From contig NZ_JACIEW010000002.1 in assembly GCF_014197055.1 (NCBI RefSeq), forward strand, positions 310,001 through 374,000: a stretch of DNA of 64,000 bases. Reading direction: 5' to 3'. Below the pieces are notes generated by a model. It was given only the letters and a program-made list of their open reading frames with translations, did not search any database and was not told where the DNA came from. This document shows, piece after piece, positions 9,827 to 17,351 of this stretch. Made by a program: the position numbers and the translations under genes. The DNA comes from Devosia subaequoris. GTDB taxonomy: Bacteria > Pseudomonadota > Alphaproteobacteria > Rhizobiales > Devosiaceae. Each line of letters starts with the position of its first letter. Positions within the stretch are counted from its first letter, which is position 1.

Positions 9827-10030
9827 ATCCGCTATACTCCACTCCGGTCGCCACAGACCGGTTACTTAAACTGTTGGCCGATCTTGCACGGCGACGCTTA
9901 AGATTCTGTTTCCCATTCGCGCTGTCGTTGAGGCCTGTGATTGCTCACAAATTTCGCCCGGACTTAATTTATGCATATTGCCCTGTGCGCCACTTCGCGC
10001 GATGTAGGGAAAAGCCACTCCGGGAACGTT
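9827..10030. promoter_or_regulatory. Divergent intergenic region, dcw cluster / histidine kinase
   Basis: About 200 bases separate the start of rsmH (leftward) from the kinase gene (rightward). It must carry the promoters for both. It contains one GANTC site (GATTC at 9902-9906), the recognition sequence of the alphaproteobacterial cell-cycle methylase CcrM, and an inverted repeat TGTGA-N4-TCACA at 9936-9949. No MraZ-box-like GTGGG direct repeats are seen, which agrees with the absence of mraZ. The regulatory role of the sites is inference. Confidence 0.4.
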
Positions 10031-11527
10031 ATGCCGATCACCAGCAAAACATTTGTGCGGTCCACTGCTGCGCTGCTGCTCGTTGGCCTGCTGGCGCTTA
10101 TGGGCATCGTGGGCACCACGCTTTGGCTGGTTGAGCGGACCCAGATCTATTTCAATGAAGTCGTGGAAGCACGTGAAGCACGCGGCGCAGCCGTAGACCT
10201 GCGCGCCCTCTTGCAGGACGCCGAGACCAGCCAGCGCGGCTATGTCATCACCGGCGACCCGATTTATCTTGACCCTTATAATGACGCCCAACCCCTCATT
10301 GCGGAGGCACGGGCGCGTCTCGACGCCGTTTTGGCCCCATATCCACAGGCCGCTGAACCACTGGCCCAGCTTCACACCGATATCGACTTCAAACTGTCCG
10401 AATTGAACCGAACCATCGATTTGGTCGCCGCGGGCCAGCGCGACCAGGCCATCGAGATTGTCGGCACCGATGCTGGCAACCAGGCCATGGAGCGGGCCCG
10501 AACATTCTTCGAGATGCTGATCGAGGCAGCAGACCAACGGATCGAGAGCGGCGTCAAGGATCAGCGCGATACTGCCAACCTGCTGCGTATCGTGTCCATT
10601 GTCGGCGCACTCGCCATCTTCGCAGTGATCGCTGGCGCCATATGGGCAGTCCTGAGCTACACCCAGGCACTGGCCAATGCCCGCAAGGCAGTCGAGGAAG
10701 CCAACGCCGGACTTGAAGAGCGCGTGCGCGAGCGCACCGTCGACCTAGGCAAGGCCAATGAGGAAATCCAGCGCTTCGCCTACATCGTCACCCACGATCT
10801 GCGCGCTCCGCTAGTGAACATCATGGGGTTTACCGCCGAGCTCGAAACCAGCATCGATGAGGTCAAGGCCTATATGGAGGGCCAGGAAGCTGACGAAAAT
10901 GATCCGGTTTCCAGCCAGGCCCGCCTCGCTGCCACCGAGGACCTGCCCGAGGCCCTCACCTTTATCCGTGCCGCCACGCGCAAGATGGACGGGCTGATCA
11001 ACGCCATCCTCAAGATTTCCCGCGAAGGCCGCCGCCAGCTCAAACCCGAGCCGGTCGAACTCGCCGATCTCGTGGAGGCCACCGCCGCCGCCGTTCACCA
11101 CCAGGTGGCCGAAAGCGACGGCACCATCGAGACCGATATTCGCGTCGGCCAGCTGATAACCGACCGCCTCTCGCTCGAGCAGATTCTGGGCAACATGCTG
11201 GACAATGCCGTCAAGTACCAGGAACCCGAGCGCCCCTTGCGGGTTATTATTCGCGCCCGGCATGTCCCAGGCAATCGCGTGGTGATCGAGATACAAGATA
11301 ATGGCCGGGGAATTGCTGATACCGATCACGAGCGCGTCTTCGAGCTGTTCCGCCGCTCAGGTTCTCAGAAGAATCCAGGAGAAGGCATCGGTCTGGCTCA
11401 TGTCCGCACCATGGTGCGCAGCTTAGGCGGCGATGTAACATTGACCTCGCAACTGGGCGAGGGCACCACATTCATCATCAATCTGCCGCGCGATTCCCGC
11501 GGCTTTCTGGGGAGACTAGGCGCATGA
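10031..11527 (+). CDS. Membrane sensor histidine kinase with CHASE3-type periplasmic domain
   Basis: A 498-residue sensor kinase. Order of domains: transmembrane helix (about residues 9-32), CHASE3-like extracellular domain (DAETSQRGYVITGDPIYLDPY is typical), second transmembrane helix (about 180-205), coiled coil, HisKA with phospho-acceptor His255 in HDLRAPL, and HATPase_c with NMLDNAVKY, DNGRGI and GEGIGLAHV. A start 60 bases upstream at 9971 exists, but the ATG at 10031 begins the first hydrophobic segment and is preceded by a GGGAA-like site. The stop overlaps the start of the next response regulator, so signalling partners are probably encoded downstream. The ligand is unknown. Confidence 0.9.
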   Translation: MPITSKTFVRSTAALLLVGLLALMGIVGTTLWLVERTQIYFNEVVEAREARGAAVDLRALLQDAETSQRGYVITGDPIYLDPYNDAQPLIAEARARLDAVLAPYPQAAEPLAQLHTDIDFKLSELNRTIDLVAAGQRDQAIEIVGTDAGNQAMERARTFFEMLIEAADQRIESGVKDQRDTANLLRIVSIVGALAIFAVIAGAIWAVLSYTQALANARKAVEEANAGLEERVRERTVDLGKANEEIQRFAYIVTHDLRAPLVNIMGFTAELETSIDEVKAYMEGQEADENDPVSSQARLAATEDLPEALTFIRAATRKMDGLINAILKISREGRRQLKPEPVELADLVEATAAAVHHQVAESDGTIETDIRVGQLITDRLSLEQILGNMLDNAVKYQEPERPLRVIIRARHVPGNRVVIEIQDNGRGIADTDHERVFELFRRSGSQKNPGEGIGLAHVRTMVRSLGGDVTLTSQLGEGTTFIINLPRDSRGFLGRLGA

Positions 11528-11967
11528 ACAATGCACGGCCCGTCACCATCATCATGGTCGAGGACGATGAAGGCCACGCCCGGCTCATCGAAAAGAACAT
11601 CCGGCGCGCCGGCGTCGCCAACGAGATCGTGCCCTTTGGCAACGGCACTGACGCGCTCGCCTATCTGATGGGACCGGACGGGTCGGGCCTCGTCAACAAG
11701 GGCCGTCAATTGCTGGTGCTGCTCGACCTCAACCTGCCCGACATGACCGGCATCGACATTCTCGAAAAGGTCAAGAGCAACGAGCACACCAGGCGCTCGC
11801 CGGTCGTGGTGCTCACCACCACCGATGACCAGGGCGAAATTCAGCGCTGCTATGACCTCGGCGCCAACGTCTACATCACCAAGCCGGTGGATTATGAGGG
11901 CTTCGCCAACGCCATCAAGCAGCTCGGCCTGTTCTTCTCCGTGATGCAGGTCCCCGAAGCAGAATAG
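11524..11967 (+). CDS. Single-domain response regulator (CheY/Rcp1-like)
   Basis: A 147-residue stand-alone receiver domain with no output domain. Acidic residues VEDDEGHA, the phospho-acceptor Asp68 in LLDLNLPDMTG, the TT pair in VVVLTTTDD and the lysine in YITKPVD are all in place. It resembles Rcp1-type regulators, which pair with CHASE3 or phytochrome-like kinases. It overlaps the upstream kinase by 4 bases and is 3 bases from the next gene, forming a three-gene signalling operon. Likely a phospho-relay intermediate between the two kinases, which is inference. Confidence 0.93.
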   Translation: MNNARPVTIIMVEDDEGHARLIEKNIRRAGVANEIVPFGNGTDALAYLMGPDGSGLVNKGRQLLVLLDLNLPDMTGIDILEKVKSNEHTRRSPVVVLTTTDDQGEIQRCYDLGANVYITKPVDYEGFANAIKQLGLFFSVMQVPEAE

Positions 11968-11970
11968 ACG

Positions 11971-13002
11971 ATGCCGAACCGCACGCCGCACGTACTCTAT
12001 ATCGATGACGATCCGGGCCTGATCCGCCTGGTTGAAAAGGCCATGCAGCGGCGCGGCTACATCTTTTCGCACGCCCAGTCCGGCGAAGAGGGCCTCGACA
12101 TGATCCGCCAGGGCGGCATCGATGTCGTCGCGCTCGACCACTATCTGCCCACCGGCACCGGCCTCGAAGTCCTCGCCGGCATGGAGGGCCTGGAGGATCA
12201 TCCGGCCACCGTCTATGTCACTGGCTCCTCGGAAATGGCGATCGCCGTCAACGCGCTCAAGGCCGGCGCCACCGATTTCGTGCCCAAATCGGGCTCGGAA
12301 GACTTCATGCCCCTGCTCCTGGCGGCAATCGACCACGCCATCGAGCATGTGCGCCTCACCCGCGCCAAGGCCAAGGCCGAGCGCGAAACTGAAGAGGCCC
12401 GCGACCGCGCCGAAATGCTGCTCGGCGAAGTCAATCACCGCGTCGGCAATTCGCTGGCCATGGTCGCGGCCCTGGTCGGCCTGCAAGCCAACGCCGTCGA
12501 GGATCCCGAGGCCAAACGCGCCCTGGCTGAAACCCAGATGCGGATCCAGGCCATCGCTGGCGTACACCGCCACCTCTACACCTCCGACGACGTGCGCACT
12601 GTCCAGATGGGCGAGTACATCAACAGCCTGATCGGCGAGCTGGAAAATTCCCTGCAGGCCGAAGGCAGCACCGCCAGCATCCGCGTCGATGTCGAAGGCT
12701 TCCCCCTCCCCACCGAAAAGGTGGCTTCTCTCGGCGTGATCGTCACCGAGCTGGTCACCAACGCCCTCAAATATGCCTATGCCGACAGCGAGCCGGGCGA
12801 AGTGCGCATTGCCATGCGCCGCGACGGCAGCCAGGTGCATCTGGTGGTCGAGGATGACGGCATCGGCTGGAACGGCAGCGGCAAGCCGCAGGGCACCGGC
12901 CTTGGCAGTCGCATCGTCAAGGCCATGGCCGTCAGCCTCAATGCCAGCGTCGCCTATGGCGATGGTCCCGGCACCCAGGTCAAGGTCAGCTTCGAAGGCT
13001 AG
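11971..13002 (+). CDS. Receiver domain - HisKA_2 family histidine kinase fusion
   Basis: 343 residues: an N-terminal receiver (residues 1-125; IDDDPGL, phospho-acceptor in VVALDHYLPTGTG, K in VPKSG), a coiled linker rich in Ala/Glu/Arg, and a HisKA_2-type kinase core with predicted phospho-His156 in EVNHRVGNSL, followed by an HATPase domain (ELVTNALKYAY, EDDGIGW, GTGLGSRIV). It is soluble. Its phosphorylation would be set by the upstream kinase through the receiver, so the operon encodes a cascade of kinase, stand-alone receiver and receiver-kinase. Its stop overlaps the convergent dehydrogenase gene by 4 bases. Confidence 0.92.
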   Translation: MPNRTPHVLYIDDDPGLIRLVEKAMQRRGYIFSHAQSGEEGLDMIRQGGIDVVALDHYLPTGTGLEVLAGMEGLEDHPATVYVTGSSEMAIAVNALKAGATDFVPKSGSEDFMPLLLAAIDHAIEHVRLTRAKAKAERETEEARDRAEMLLGEVNHRVGNSLAMVAALVGLQANAVEDPEAKRALAETQMRIQAIAGVHRHLYTSDDVRTVQMGEYINSLIGELENSLQAEGSTASIRVDVEGFPLPTEKVASLGVIVTELVTNALKYAYADSEPGEVRIAMRRDGSQVHLVVEDDGIGWNGSGKPQGTGLGSRIVKAMAVSLNASVAYGDGPGTQVKVSFEG

Positions 13003-14024
13003 GCGCCCACACTTGCCGCCGTGGCCGCCAGCAACAATGGTCCCTGCGCCACCGGCATGGTCACCACCACATCACCTGCTTTCACCTCCCGCTCGACATA
13101 GCGATGCGCCTCGACGATTTTGTGCAGCGGAAACACCCGGTCGGTCACCGCCCTGATCGCCCCCTGCTCCAATAGCCGGTTGAGCACATGCAAATCCTTG
13201 AGCTTGTCGCCGTCTGACCTGAGCCCCGTCGTCGCCAGCTTGCCGCGCTTGCCGCCCCGCTGCCCGCCGCTCAGCATCAGCCCGAAAATCCCCCAGCTCG
13301 GCACGGTGGTCAGATAAATCCCGCCCGGCTTCAACGTCGGCGCAGCCTGCGCAAAGCTCGATTTCCCCACGGCATCGAACACCACATCATAGGCGCCGCG
13401 CGCCGCCGTGAAATCGGCCACCTGGCGGTCGATGACATGATCTGCCCCCAGCCGCTCCAGCAGCGCCCGATGCCGCCCCGACGCCACCGCCGTCACCTCG
13501 GCGCCAAAATGCTTGGCCAGTTGCAGCGCGATTGCCCCCACGCTGCTCGCTGCGCCATTGATCAGCACATGGTCGCCCGGCTTCACCCTGCCCTCGTCCC
13601 GAATGAAAGGCATCGCCGTGAGATAGGAATAGCTCATGCCACCGAGCGGAATGAGGTCCACCCCCTCGGGCACTTTCACCAGCGCCGCGGTTTCCTTGAC
13701 GCACACATATTCCGCCATGCCCCCCAGCGCCGCCCCGGTGCAGCCATGCACCCGGTCCCCGACGGCAAACCGGCTCACCCCTGCCCCGATGGCCACCACC
13801 ACCCCGGCGATATCGTCTCCCAACACATCGAGCTTGGGCCGGAACAACCCGCCGAAGAGCCGCACGATGAACGGCTCGGCCTTGCGGAAGGCGCAATCGG
13901 CTAGCGTCACCGTGCTCGCACGCACCTCCACCAACACCTCGCCCGGCCCCGGCATCGGCTTGGGGCGCTCGACAATTTCGATCACGTCAGGTCCACCATA
14001 ACGTTGTTGTGCAGCAACTTTCAT
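12999..14024 (-). CDS. Zinc-type alcohol dehydrogenase-like / quinone oxidoreductase family protein (MDR)
   Basis: A 341-residue medium-chain dehydrogenase/reductase with a GroES-like N-terminal domain (GPGEVLVEVRASTVTLADC, DDIAGVV, FAVGDRVHG) and a Rossmann NAD(P)-binding domain (HVLINGAASSVGAIALQLAKHFGAEVTAV). The usual zinc-binding Cys/His set is not evident, so a zinc-free NADPH:quinone or enone reductase is more likely than a true alcohol dehydrogenase. I take the second ATG at 14024, which follows a GGAG stretch; a start at 14039 adds five residues. The substrate cannot be read from sequence. Confidence 0.88.
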   Translation of the reverse strand: MKVAAQQRYGGPDVIEIVERPKPMPGPGEVLVEVRASTVTLADCAFRKAEPFIVRLFGGLFRPKLDVLGDDIAGVVVAIGAGVSRFAVGDRVHGCTGAALGGMAEYVCVKETAALVKVPEGVDLIPLGGMSYSYLTAMPFIRDEGRVKPGDHVLINGAASSVGAIALQLAKHFGAEVTAVASGRHRALLERLGADHVIDRQVADFTAARGAYDVVFDAVGKSSFAQAAPTLKPGGIYLTTVPSWGIFGLMLSGGQRGGKRGKLATTGLRSDGDKLKDLHVLNRLLEQGAIRAVTDRVFPLHKIVEAHRYVEREVKAGDVVVTMPVAQGPLLLAATAASVGA

Positions 14025-14103
14025 TGGTCCGTTCTCCATGCGTGTTGGTCCGCGCGGCGCTCTGCCGCGTGCTCAAAATTTCTCGTCGTCAGTTCAGTTC
14101 AGC

Positions 14104-14340
14104 TCAGTCGGCGTCCGGCCCCGGCGGGGTCCATTGGAACACCTCGTCCAGCGGCACCCCGAACGCATGGGCAATCCGGAACGCCACCTCCAGCGAAGGT
14201 GAATAGCGCCCCTGCTCGATGGCCACGATGGTCTGGCGCGTCACGCCCACCTGCTTGGCCAGCGCCGCCTGGGTCATTTCCCCGGCATGAAAGCGCAGCG
14301 TGCGGATGGAATTGCTGACATTGGCCTGTCCCTTGCCCAT
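14104..14340 (-). CDS. XRE/Cro-type small helix-turn-helix regulator
   Basis: A 78-residue protein that is almost entirely a helix-turn-helix domain: [20 protein letters not shown] followed by [29 protein letters not shown]. It belongs to the small XRE regulators that often pair with a short membrane protein. A GTG at 14349 could also serve as start and would overlap the stop of the upstream gene as GTGA. It is co-transcribed with the membrane protein at 14346-14783, and the shared promoter contains palindromes that are likely its own operators. Confidence 0.88.
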   Translation of the reverse strand: MGKGQANVSNSIRTLRFHAGEMTQAALAKQVGVTRQTIVAIEQGRYSPSLEVAFRIAHAFGVPLDEVFQWTPPGPDAD

Positions 14341-14345
14341 AACGC

Positions 14346-14783
14346 TCACATCGTCCGGTAATAGTAGAGTTCGGAGGCCGCATTGATCGTCCCGCCGATC
14401 ACCGGCGCCACGAACAGCGCATAGATCGCCAGATTGGCATCAACCCCCAGCGCCAGCGGAATTAGCGCCAGCGCCGCCACGATCGACGTGACGATCCCGC
14501 TATTGCGCAGGCTCCTGGCCGCCACCGCATGGTCGCGCTCATCGGCCGGCTCGTCCTTGAGTTCCTCGCGCTGGGCGATCGACACCAGAATGGTCCCGAT
14601 AATCGCCCCCACGATATTGAACCCGACCATCGCCCCCACCGCCCAAAGCAGCTTTTGCGCAATCGCGGCGGTCGTACCCACCGCCCCGCCATTCAACGCA
14701 TCCCAGGCCAGCCAGCCACACACCACCACCACGCCCAGCAACTGCACCCAGGCCATCATTTCCTTCGAAGTCATCTCATACAT
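14346..14783 (-). CDS. Small polytopic membrane protein, unknown function
   Basis: A 145-residue protein with four hydrophobic segments (starting near [49 protein letters not shown] and [13 protein letters not shown]) and a charged cytoplasmic loop, [19 protein letters not shown] do not recognise a named family with certainty; DUF2178-like or DUF3796-like proteins have this layout. The ATG at 14783 lies about 20 bases from a promoter -10 box; an alternative ATG is at 14774. It overlaps the XRE regulator gene, so the regulator probably controls this protein. Confidence 0.8.
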   Translation of the reverse strand: MYEMTSKEMMAWVQLLGVVVVCGWLAWDALNGGAVGTTAAIAQKLLWAVGAMVGFNIVGAIIGTILVSIAQREELKDEPADERDHAVAARSLRNSGIVTSIVAALALIPLALGVDANLAIYALFVAPVIGGTINAASELYYYRTM

Positions 14784-14805
14784 CCGTGTCTCATCATCTG
14801 GACAC

Positions 14806-14853
14806 AAGGTATGCAAAACGAGACACCGTGTCAATTATTTCATACACCGTGTC
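14806..14853 (-). promoter_or_regulatory. Promoter with repeated GACACGGTGTC-type palindromic operators
   Basis: On the minus strand a perfect -35 (TTGACA, 14829-14834) and a -10 (TACCTT, 14806-14811) are 17 bases apart. The -35 overlaps an odd-length palindrome, GACACGGTGTC, at 14822-14832. A second copy with one end base changed lies at 14843-14853, exactly 21 bases (two helical turns) away, and half-sites (GACACGG, TTGTGTCC) lie nearer the gene. This is the pattern expected of autorepression by the XRE protein encoded in the operon. The sequence pattern is seen; the binding protein is inferred. Confidence 0.65.
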
Positions 14854-15064
14854 GCGCAAAAACGACAAACGCCACGCTCCAGCAGCATATGGGGATCGGC
14901 ATCAAGCAGCCGCAGTGCCATGTGCCGTCGGGCCCGATGGTCGTTCTACGCCCGGCCGTGATGGCTCTGCCCTGGTGGCACTTTTTTGCGAATTTGCAGC
15001 GACCGACGCGATCCATCTTGCCGCCCAGGCGTTCATTTCACTCAATCCCAATAGGAGACCGAAC

Positions 15065-15451
15065 GTGTATACTTTCGACAAGCAACTGCCTGACACCACA
15101 TTTGCCGACGCCGTAACGCGCACCAAGCAGGTCCTGGCCGACAACGGCTTCGGCGTTTTGAGCGAGATAGACGTTCAGAAGACCATGAAGTCCAAGCTGG
15201 ACGCCGACCTGCCCGGATACCTGATCCTTGGCGCCTGCAACCCGAAAATGGCATTCGAGGCATTAAAGCTCGAACCCCGGGTCGGCGCCATGCTGCCGTG
15301 CAACGTAATCGTCCGCGAGCAGGAAAACGGCGTGGTCGAAGTCAGCGCCATTGACCCTGTCGCCTCAATGCAGGCCATCGGCAATGCGGAACTGCAAGCC
15401 GTGGCTGGCAAAGTTCAGGCCATGCTCTCCGATGTCGTAAAGGCGCTCTAG
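15065..15451 (+). CDS. DUF302 domain-containing protein
   Basis: A 128-residue protein of the DUF302 family, recognised by YLILGACNPKMAFEALKLEP and VGAMLPCNVIVRE with their two conserved cysteines. The function of the family is unsettled; it is often near sulfur or redox genes. The start is a GTG at 15065, chosen because AGGAG lies about 8 bases upstream and because family members begin at this point (VYTFDKQLPDTTFADAV); no ATG exists nearby in frame before it. It stands alone, divergent from the XRE/membrane protein operon. Confidence 0.9.
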   Translation: MYTFDKQLPDTTFADAVTRTKQVLADNGFGVLSEIDVQKTMKSKLDADLPGYLILGACNPKMAFEALKLEPRVGAMLPCNVIVREQENGVVEVSAIDPVASMQAIGNAELQAVAGKVQAMLSDVVKAL

Positions 15452-15534
15452 CGGCGGAGAACGAGTTCCTCGTGGCTGGCTTGGGGTGGTTTGCAGACTG
15501 GCGGCTTTTGGCCGGGATGAGCAGAATCCAGACT

Positions 15535-15741
15535 TTAGGTTCCCCAGCCGAAGTGCAGCTTCAACAAATGGAATGGCAGATATAGCAAAGCGATTGCGAT
15601 GAGTATTATGTGCGTAAGGTACCAGCCCGATATCTTGCTGATATCCGTGTCCTTAGGCAGAGACCTCAGTATCAGAATTGCCAGCGGAAGCGGCACCAAA
15701 ACGAAGAACGCGCAGAAATAGACAACGTCGAACAGCTTCAT
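15535..15741 (-). CDS. Small membrane protein, unknown
   Basis: A 68-residue protein with two hydrophobic segments, LFDVVYFCAFFVLVPLPLAI and a second around THIILIAIALLYLPFHLL, separated by a charged loop RSLPKDTDISK. The start at 15741 follows an AGAGGATG stretch that fits a ribosome-binding site; a longer frame to 15807 adds an Arg/Pro-rich leader that looks non-coding. No family recognised. Confidence 0.6.
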   Translation of the reverse strand: MKLFDVVYFCAFFVLVPLPLAILILRSLPKDTDISKISGWYLTHIILIAIALLYLPFHLLKLHFGWGT

Positions 15742-16021
15742 CGCATCCTCTGGCCGAAACCTCGGCTTAGCACTTGGGTCAGGGGGTCTTCTTCTACGCA
15801 GATGCAAGCATGTTGGAAATCCGACCGTTTAAGCAGCTAGCTGCAGCGTCCATACCCGCCAGCCAACGGCCATTCCAAGGCACACTATTCCGACGCTACA
15901 TAGCGGCTTTCGGGAAAGCGCCAAAACCCTCGGCACGTCGTGAATGGGGTCGACGTTAGACTGACCGCTACTGCGGGTCGCAGGCCGTCCGGTCAAAGAG
16001 CCGATTGCACCAAAGGACGTA
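15742..16021. other. Intergenic stretch with no recognisable gene
   Basis: About 280 bases upstream of the small membrane protein and downstream of the next membrane protein, both on the minus strand. Base composition is lower in GC than the neighbours. I see no RNA gene, clear promoter or repeat in it. Confidence 0.4.
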
Positions 16022-16513
16022 CTACAGCCGGATGTCATCCAACTTCGAGAATACGACAGCGGCCACTGCACCCGCGAGCATGAAAACCGCGCTGAACTCG
16101 ATAGCCACATATGTTGAGCCGGATGCTTTCGAGACAAAGTATATCGGCAGGAAGACAATCAGGCCACTTGCCAAGCCAAGAAGCCAAACCCATGCAGTGT
16201 CCAACCCTGAATAACGTCGTCGAAGCCACATCCCAACCACCATTCCCGGAAGCGCCAGAAGCGCACCCGGAATAGTTCCAAGAATGACTGCCATAACGAC
16301 AAAATAGCTTGCCGAAGCCGGAGTACTCCCCCCGGCAAACACGTCGACTAGGCCGATCGCCACCCCCACAATGCCGCATCCAACGGCGACGCTTGCAAGG
16401 TACCTTAGGACCAACGCCGAAATTCCTCGTTCGTTCGCACTCTTCACTTTGCCACCATGCCGTTCGTCAAGGACACGCGCCCCCGACCGCATTACTTGTC
16501 TGCTATCGGGCAT
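16022..16513 (-). CDS. Polytopic membrane protein, unknown
   Basis: A 163-residue protein with four or five hydrophobic segments (ASVAVGCGIVGVAIGLVDVF, YFVVMAVILGTIPGALLAL, WVWLLGLASGLIVFLPIYFV, AIEFSAVFMLAGAVAAVVF). The first 30 residues are charged and cytoplasmic; a start at 16492 would shorten this leader. The coding sequence is less GC-rich and has more varied codon use than the adjoining genes, which may point to a different history. No family recognised. Confidence 0.65.
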   Translation of the reverse strand: MPDSRQVMRSGARVLDERHGGKVKSANERGISALVLRYLASVAVGCGIVGVAIGLVDVFAGGSTPASASYFVVMAVILGTIPGALLALPGMVVGMWLRRRYSGLDTAWVWLLGLASGLIVFLPIYFVSKASGSTYVAIEFSAVFMLAGAVAAVVFSKLDDIRL

Positions 16514-16593
16514 CAGCCAACAAGCCTTTGGTGTCTCGAAAGGGGTCGAAACCCGTCTTCTCGTTTTACCCTAGTTTCTCCACCGTCACCCGC

Positions 16594-16707
16594 TGTCACC
16601 CCGGGCTTGACCCGGGGCCCATCCTGAGACGGCGCCGCGCGTGCTAAACGCCTGTCAGGGCCGATGGGAAGCCGTCGGGATGAGCCCCGGCTTTCGCCGG
16701 GGTGACA
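16594..16707. repeat. Palindromic intergenic element (MITE/REP-like)
   Basis: The ends are inverted: it begins with TGTCACCCCGGGCTTGACC and finishes with GGCTTTCGCCGGGGTGACA. Each arm can also fold on itself (CCCGGG...CCCGGGG and GCCCCGGC...GCCGGGG). Such elements with a CCCGGGCTTGACCCGGGG arm are widespread between genes in Alphaproteobacteria (knowledge of the group). No transposase is near. Confidence 0.7.
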
Positions 16708-16976
16708 GTCCGCAGATCAGGGATGTCGCTGCGGCAAATCTCGAGCATTTGGCTGGCGACTATTATAGGTCGGCACCTACCTCTGAACAAAAGTAATCCC
16801 CGCTCCAAAGTCCTCCCCCATACTCCTCCCATCCCCGTCACACACGCGGCCCCGACGCAGGGCCGGGCGGGGAGGCCGGGAAGAGGGGCGCCTCTTTACG
16901 CGGGTAGAAGCTCGGCAGCCGGACCTGCAATAACGGTACCGCCTGAATCCGGACCCGTGGAAAATCCGTGTTTCCG

Positions 16977-17035
16977 TGACGAACGGCCAGTGGCTCGTTC
17001 TACCTTGTTTCGGAAGGGCCACTGGCCGTTCGTTA
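16977..17035. repeat. Long inverted repeat
   Basis: A 15-bp perfect stem (CGAACGGCCAGTGGC at 16980-16994 with its complement at 17018-17032) encloses 23 bases; one mismatch extends the stem to 18 bp. It lies between the 114-bp element and the chain of smaller hairpins. Confidence 0.75.
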
Positions 17036-17077
17036 CCGTGCAACCGCGACGCCTCAGGGCCGGGCGGCTTCGAACCA

Positions 17078-17114
17078 TGCCCGAAGGGCAAAATCTCCCC
17101 GGTGGGGAGATTTT
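17078..17114. repeat. Two abutting hairpins
   Basis: TGCCC-gaa-GGGCA (17078-17090) is followed directly by AAAATCTCCCC-ggt-GGGGAGATTTT (17090-17114), an 11-bp perfect stem with a 3-base loop. The second has T residues at its 3' end and could act as a terminator in either direction, though no gene ends immediately before it. Confidence 0.6.
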
Positions 17115-17194
17115 AGGTGACTTCGCAGACGATCCGCGACGCGGATGGGTGGCTCCTGTGGAGCCGCACAAGTCAAGAAGGCCATAAGAGCTAT

Positions 17195-17279
17195 GCTCGA
17201 ATGGCGGGTGGCATGTCCGAACGAAGGGCACATCGCGCCAGTGGCGCAACATGAGCGAACAAGGCTCGAATGGCGGGTG
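17195..17279. repeat. 16-bp direct repeat pair
   Basis: GCTCGAATGGCGGGTG occurs at 17195-17210 and again at 17264-17279, flanking a small GCGCCA-g-TGGCGC hairpin at 17235-17247. Confidence 0.7.
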
Positions 17280-17318
17280 CCACGCCCGCAAGAATGCGCT
17301 GGACCTCAAGCCGGAAAT

Positions 17319-17342
17319 AGATATAAAGATATCTTTATATCT
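17319..17342. promoter_or_regulatory. Perfect 24-bp palindrome, likely SahR-type operator
   Basis: The half-site is AGATATAAAGAT and the other half is its exact complement, centred between 17330 and 17331. It ends nine bases before the start codon of the ArsR-methyltransferase gene. AT-rich palindromes of the ATATAAAGATATCTTTATAT type are known targets of SahR, the S-adenosylhomocysteine-responsive ArsR regulator of methionine-cycle genes in Proteobacteria. Placement over the sahR-metF promoter indicates autoregulation and control of metF. The palindrome is seen; the regulator pairing is inference from family and position. Confidence 0.8.
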
Positions 17343-17351
17343 GAGGGCGTG

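Larger units (their letters stand above)
16514..17351. other. 838-base non-coding region of repeats and stem-loops
   Basis: No credible gene lies here. The region holds a 114-bp palindromic element (16594-16707), a long inverted repeat (16977-17035), at least five short perfect hairpins between 17078 and 17247, a 16-bp direct repeat (17195-17210 and 17264-17279) and a 24-bp palindromic operator (17319-17342) before the sahR-like gene. Open frames across it are short or continuous with shadows of the next genes. Confidence 0.7.

Noticed and set aside
9936-9949. TGTGA-N4-TCACA as a CRP/FNR site
   Set aside because: CRP sites need six bases between the half-sites; with four it is no match, and Alphaproteobacteria of this group use other regulators. 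Kept only as an unexplained inverted repeat.
16594-16707. tRNA or riboswitch in the palindromic region
   Set aside because: No cloverleaf arms or GTTCAA-type T-loop, and no conserved riboswitch core; it is better explained as a palindromic repeat element.
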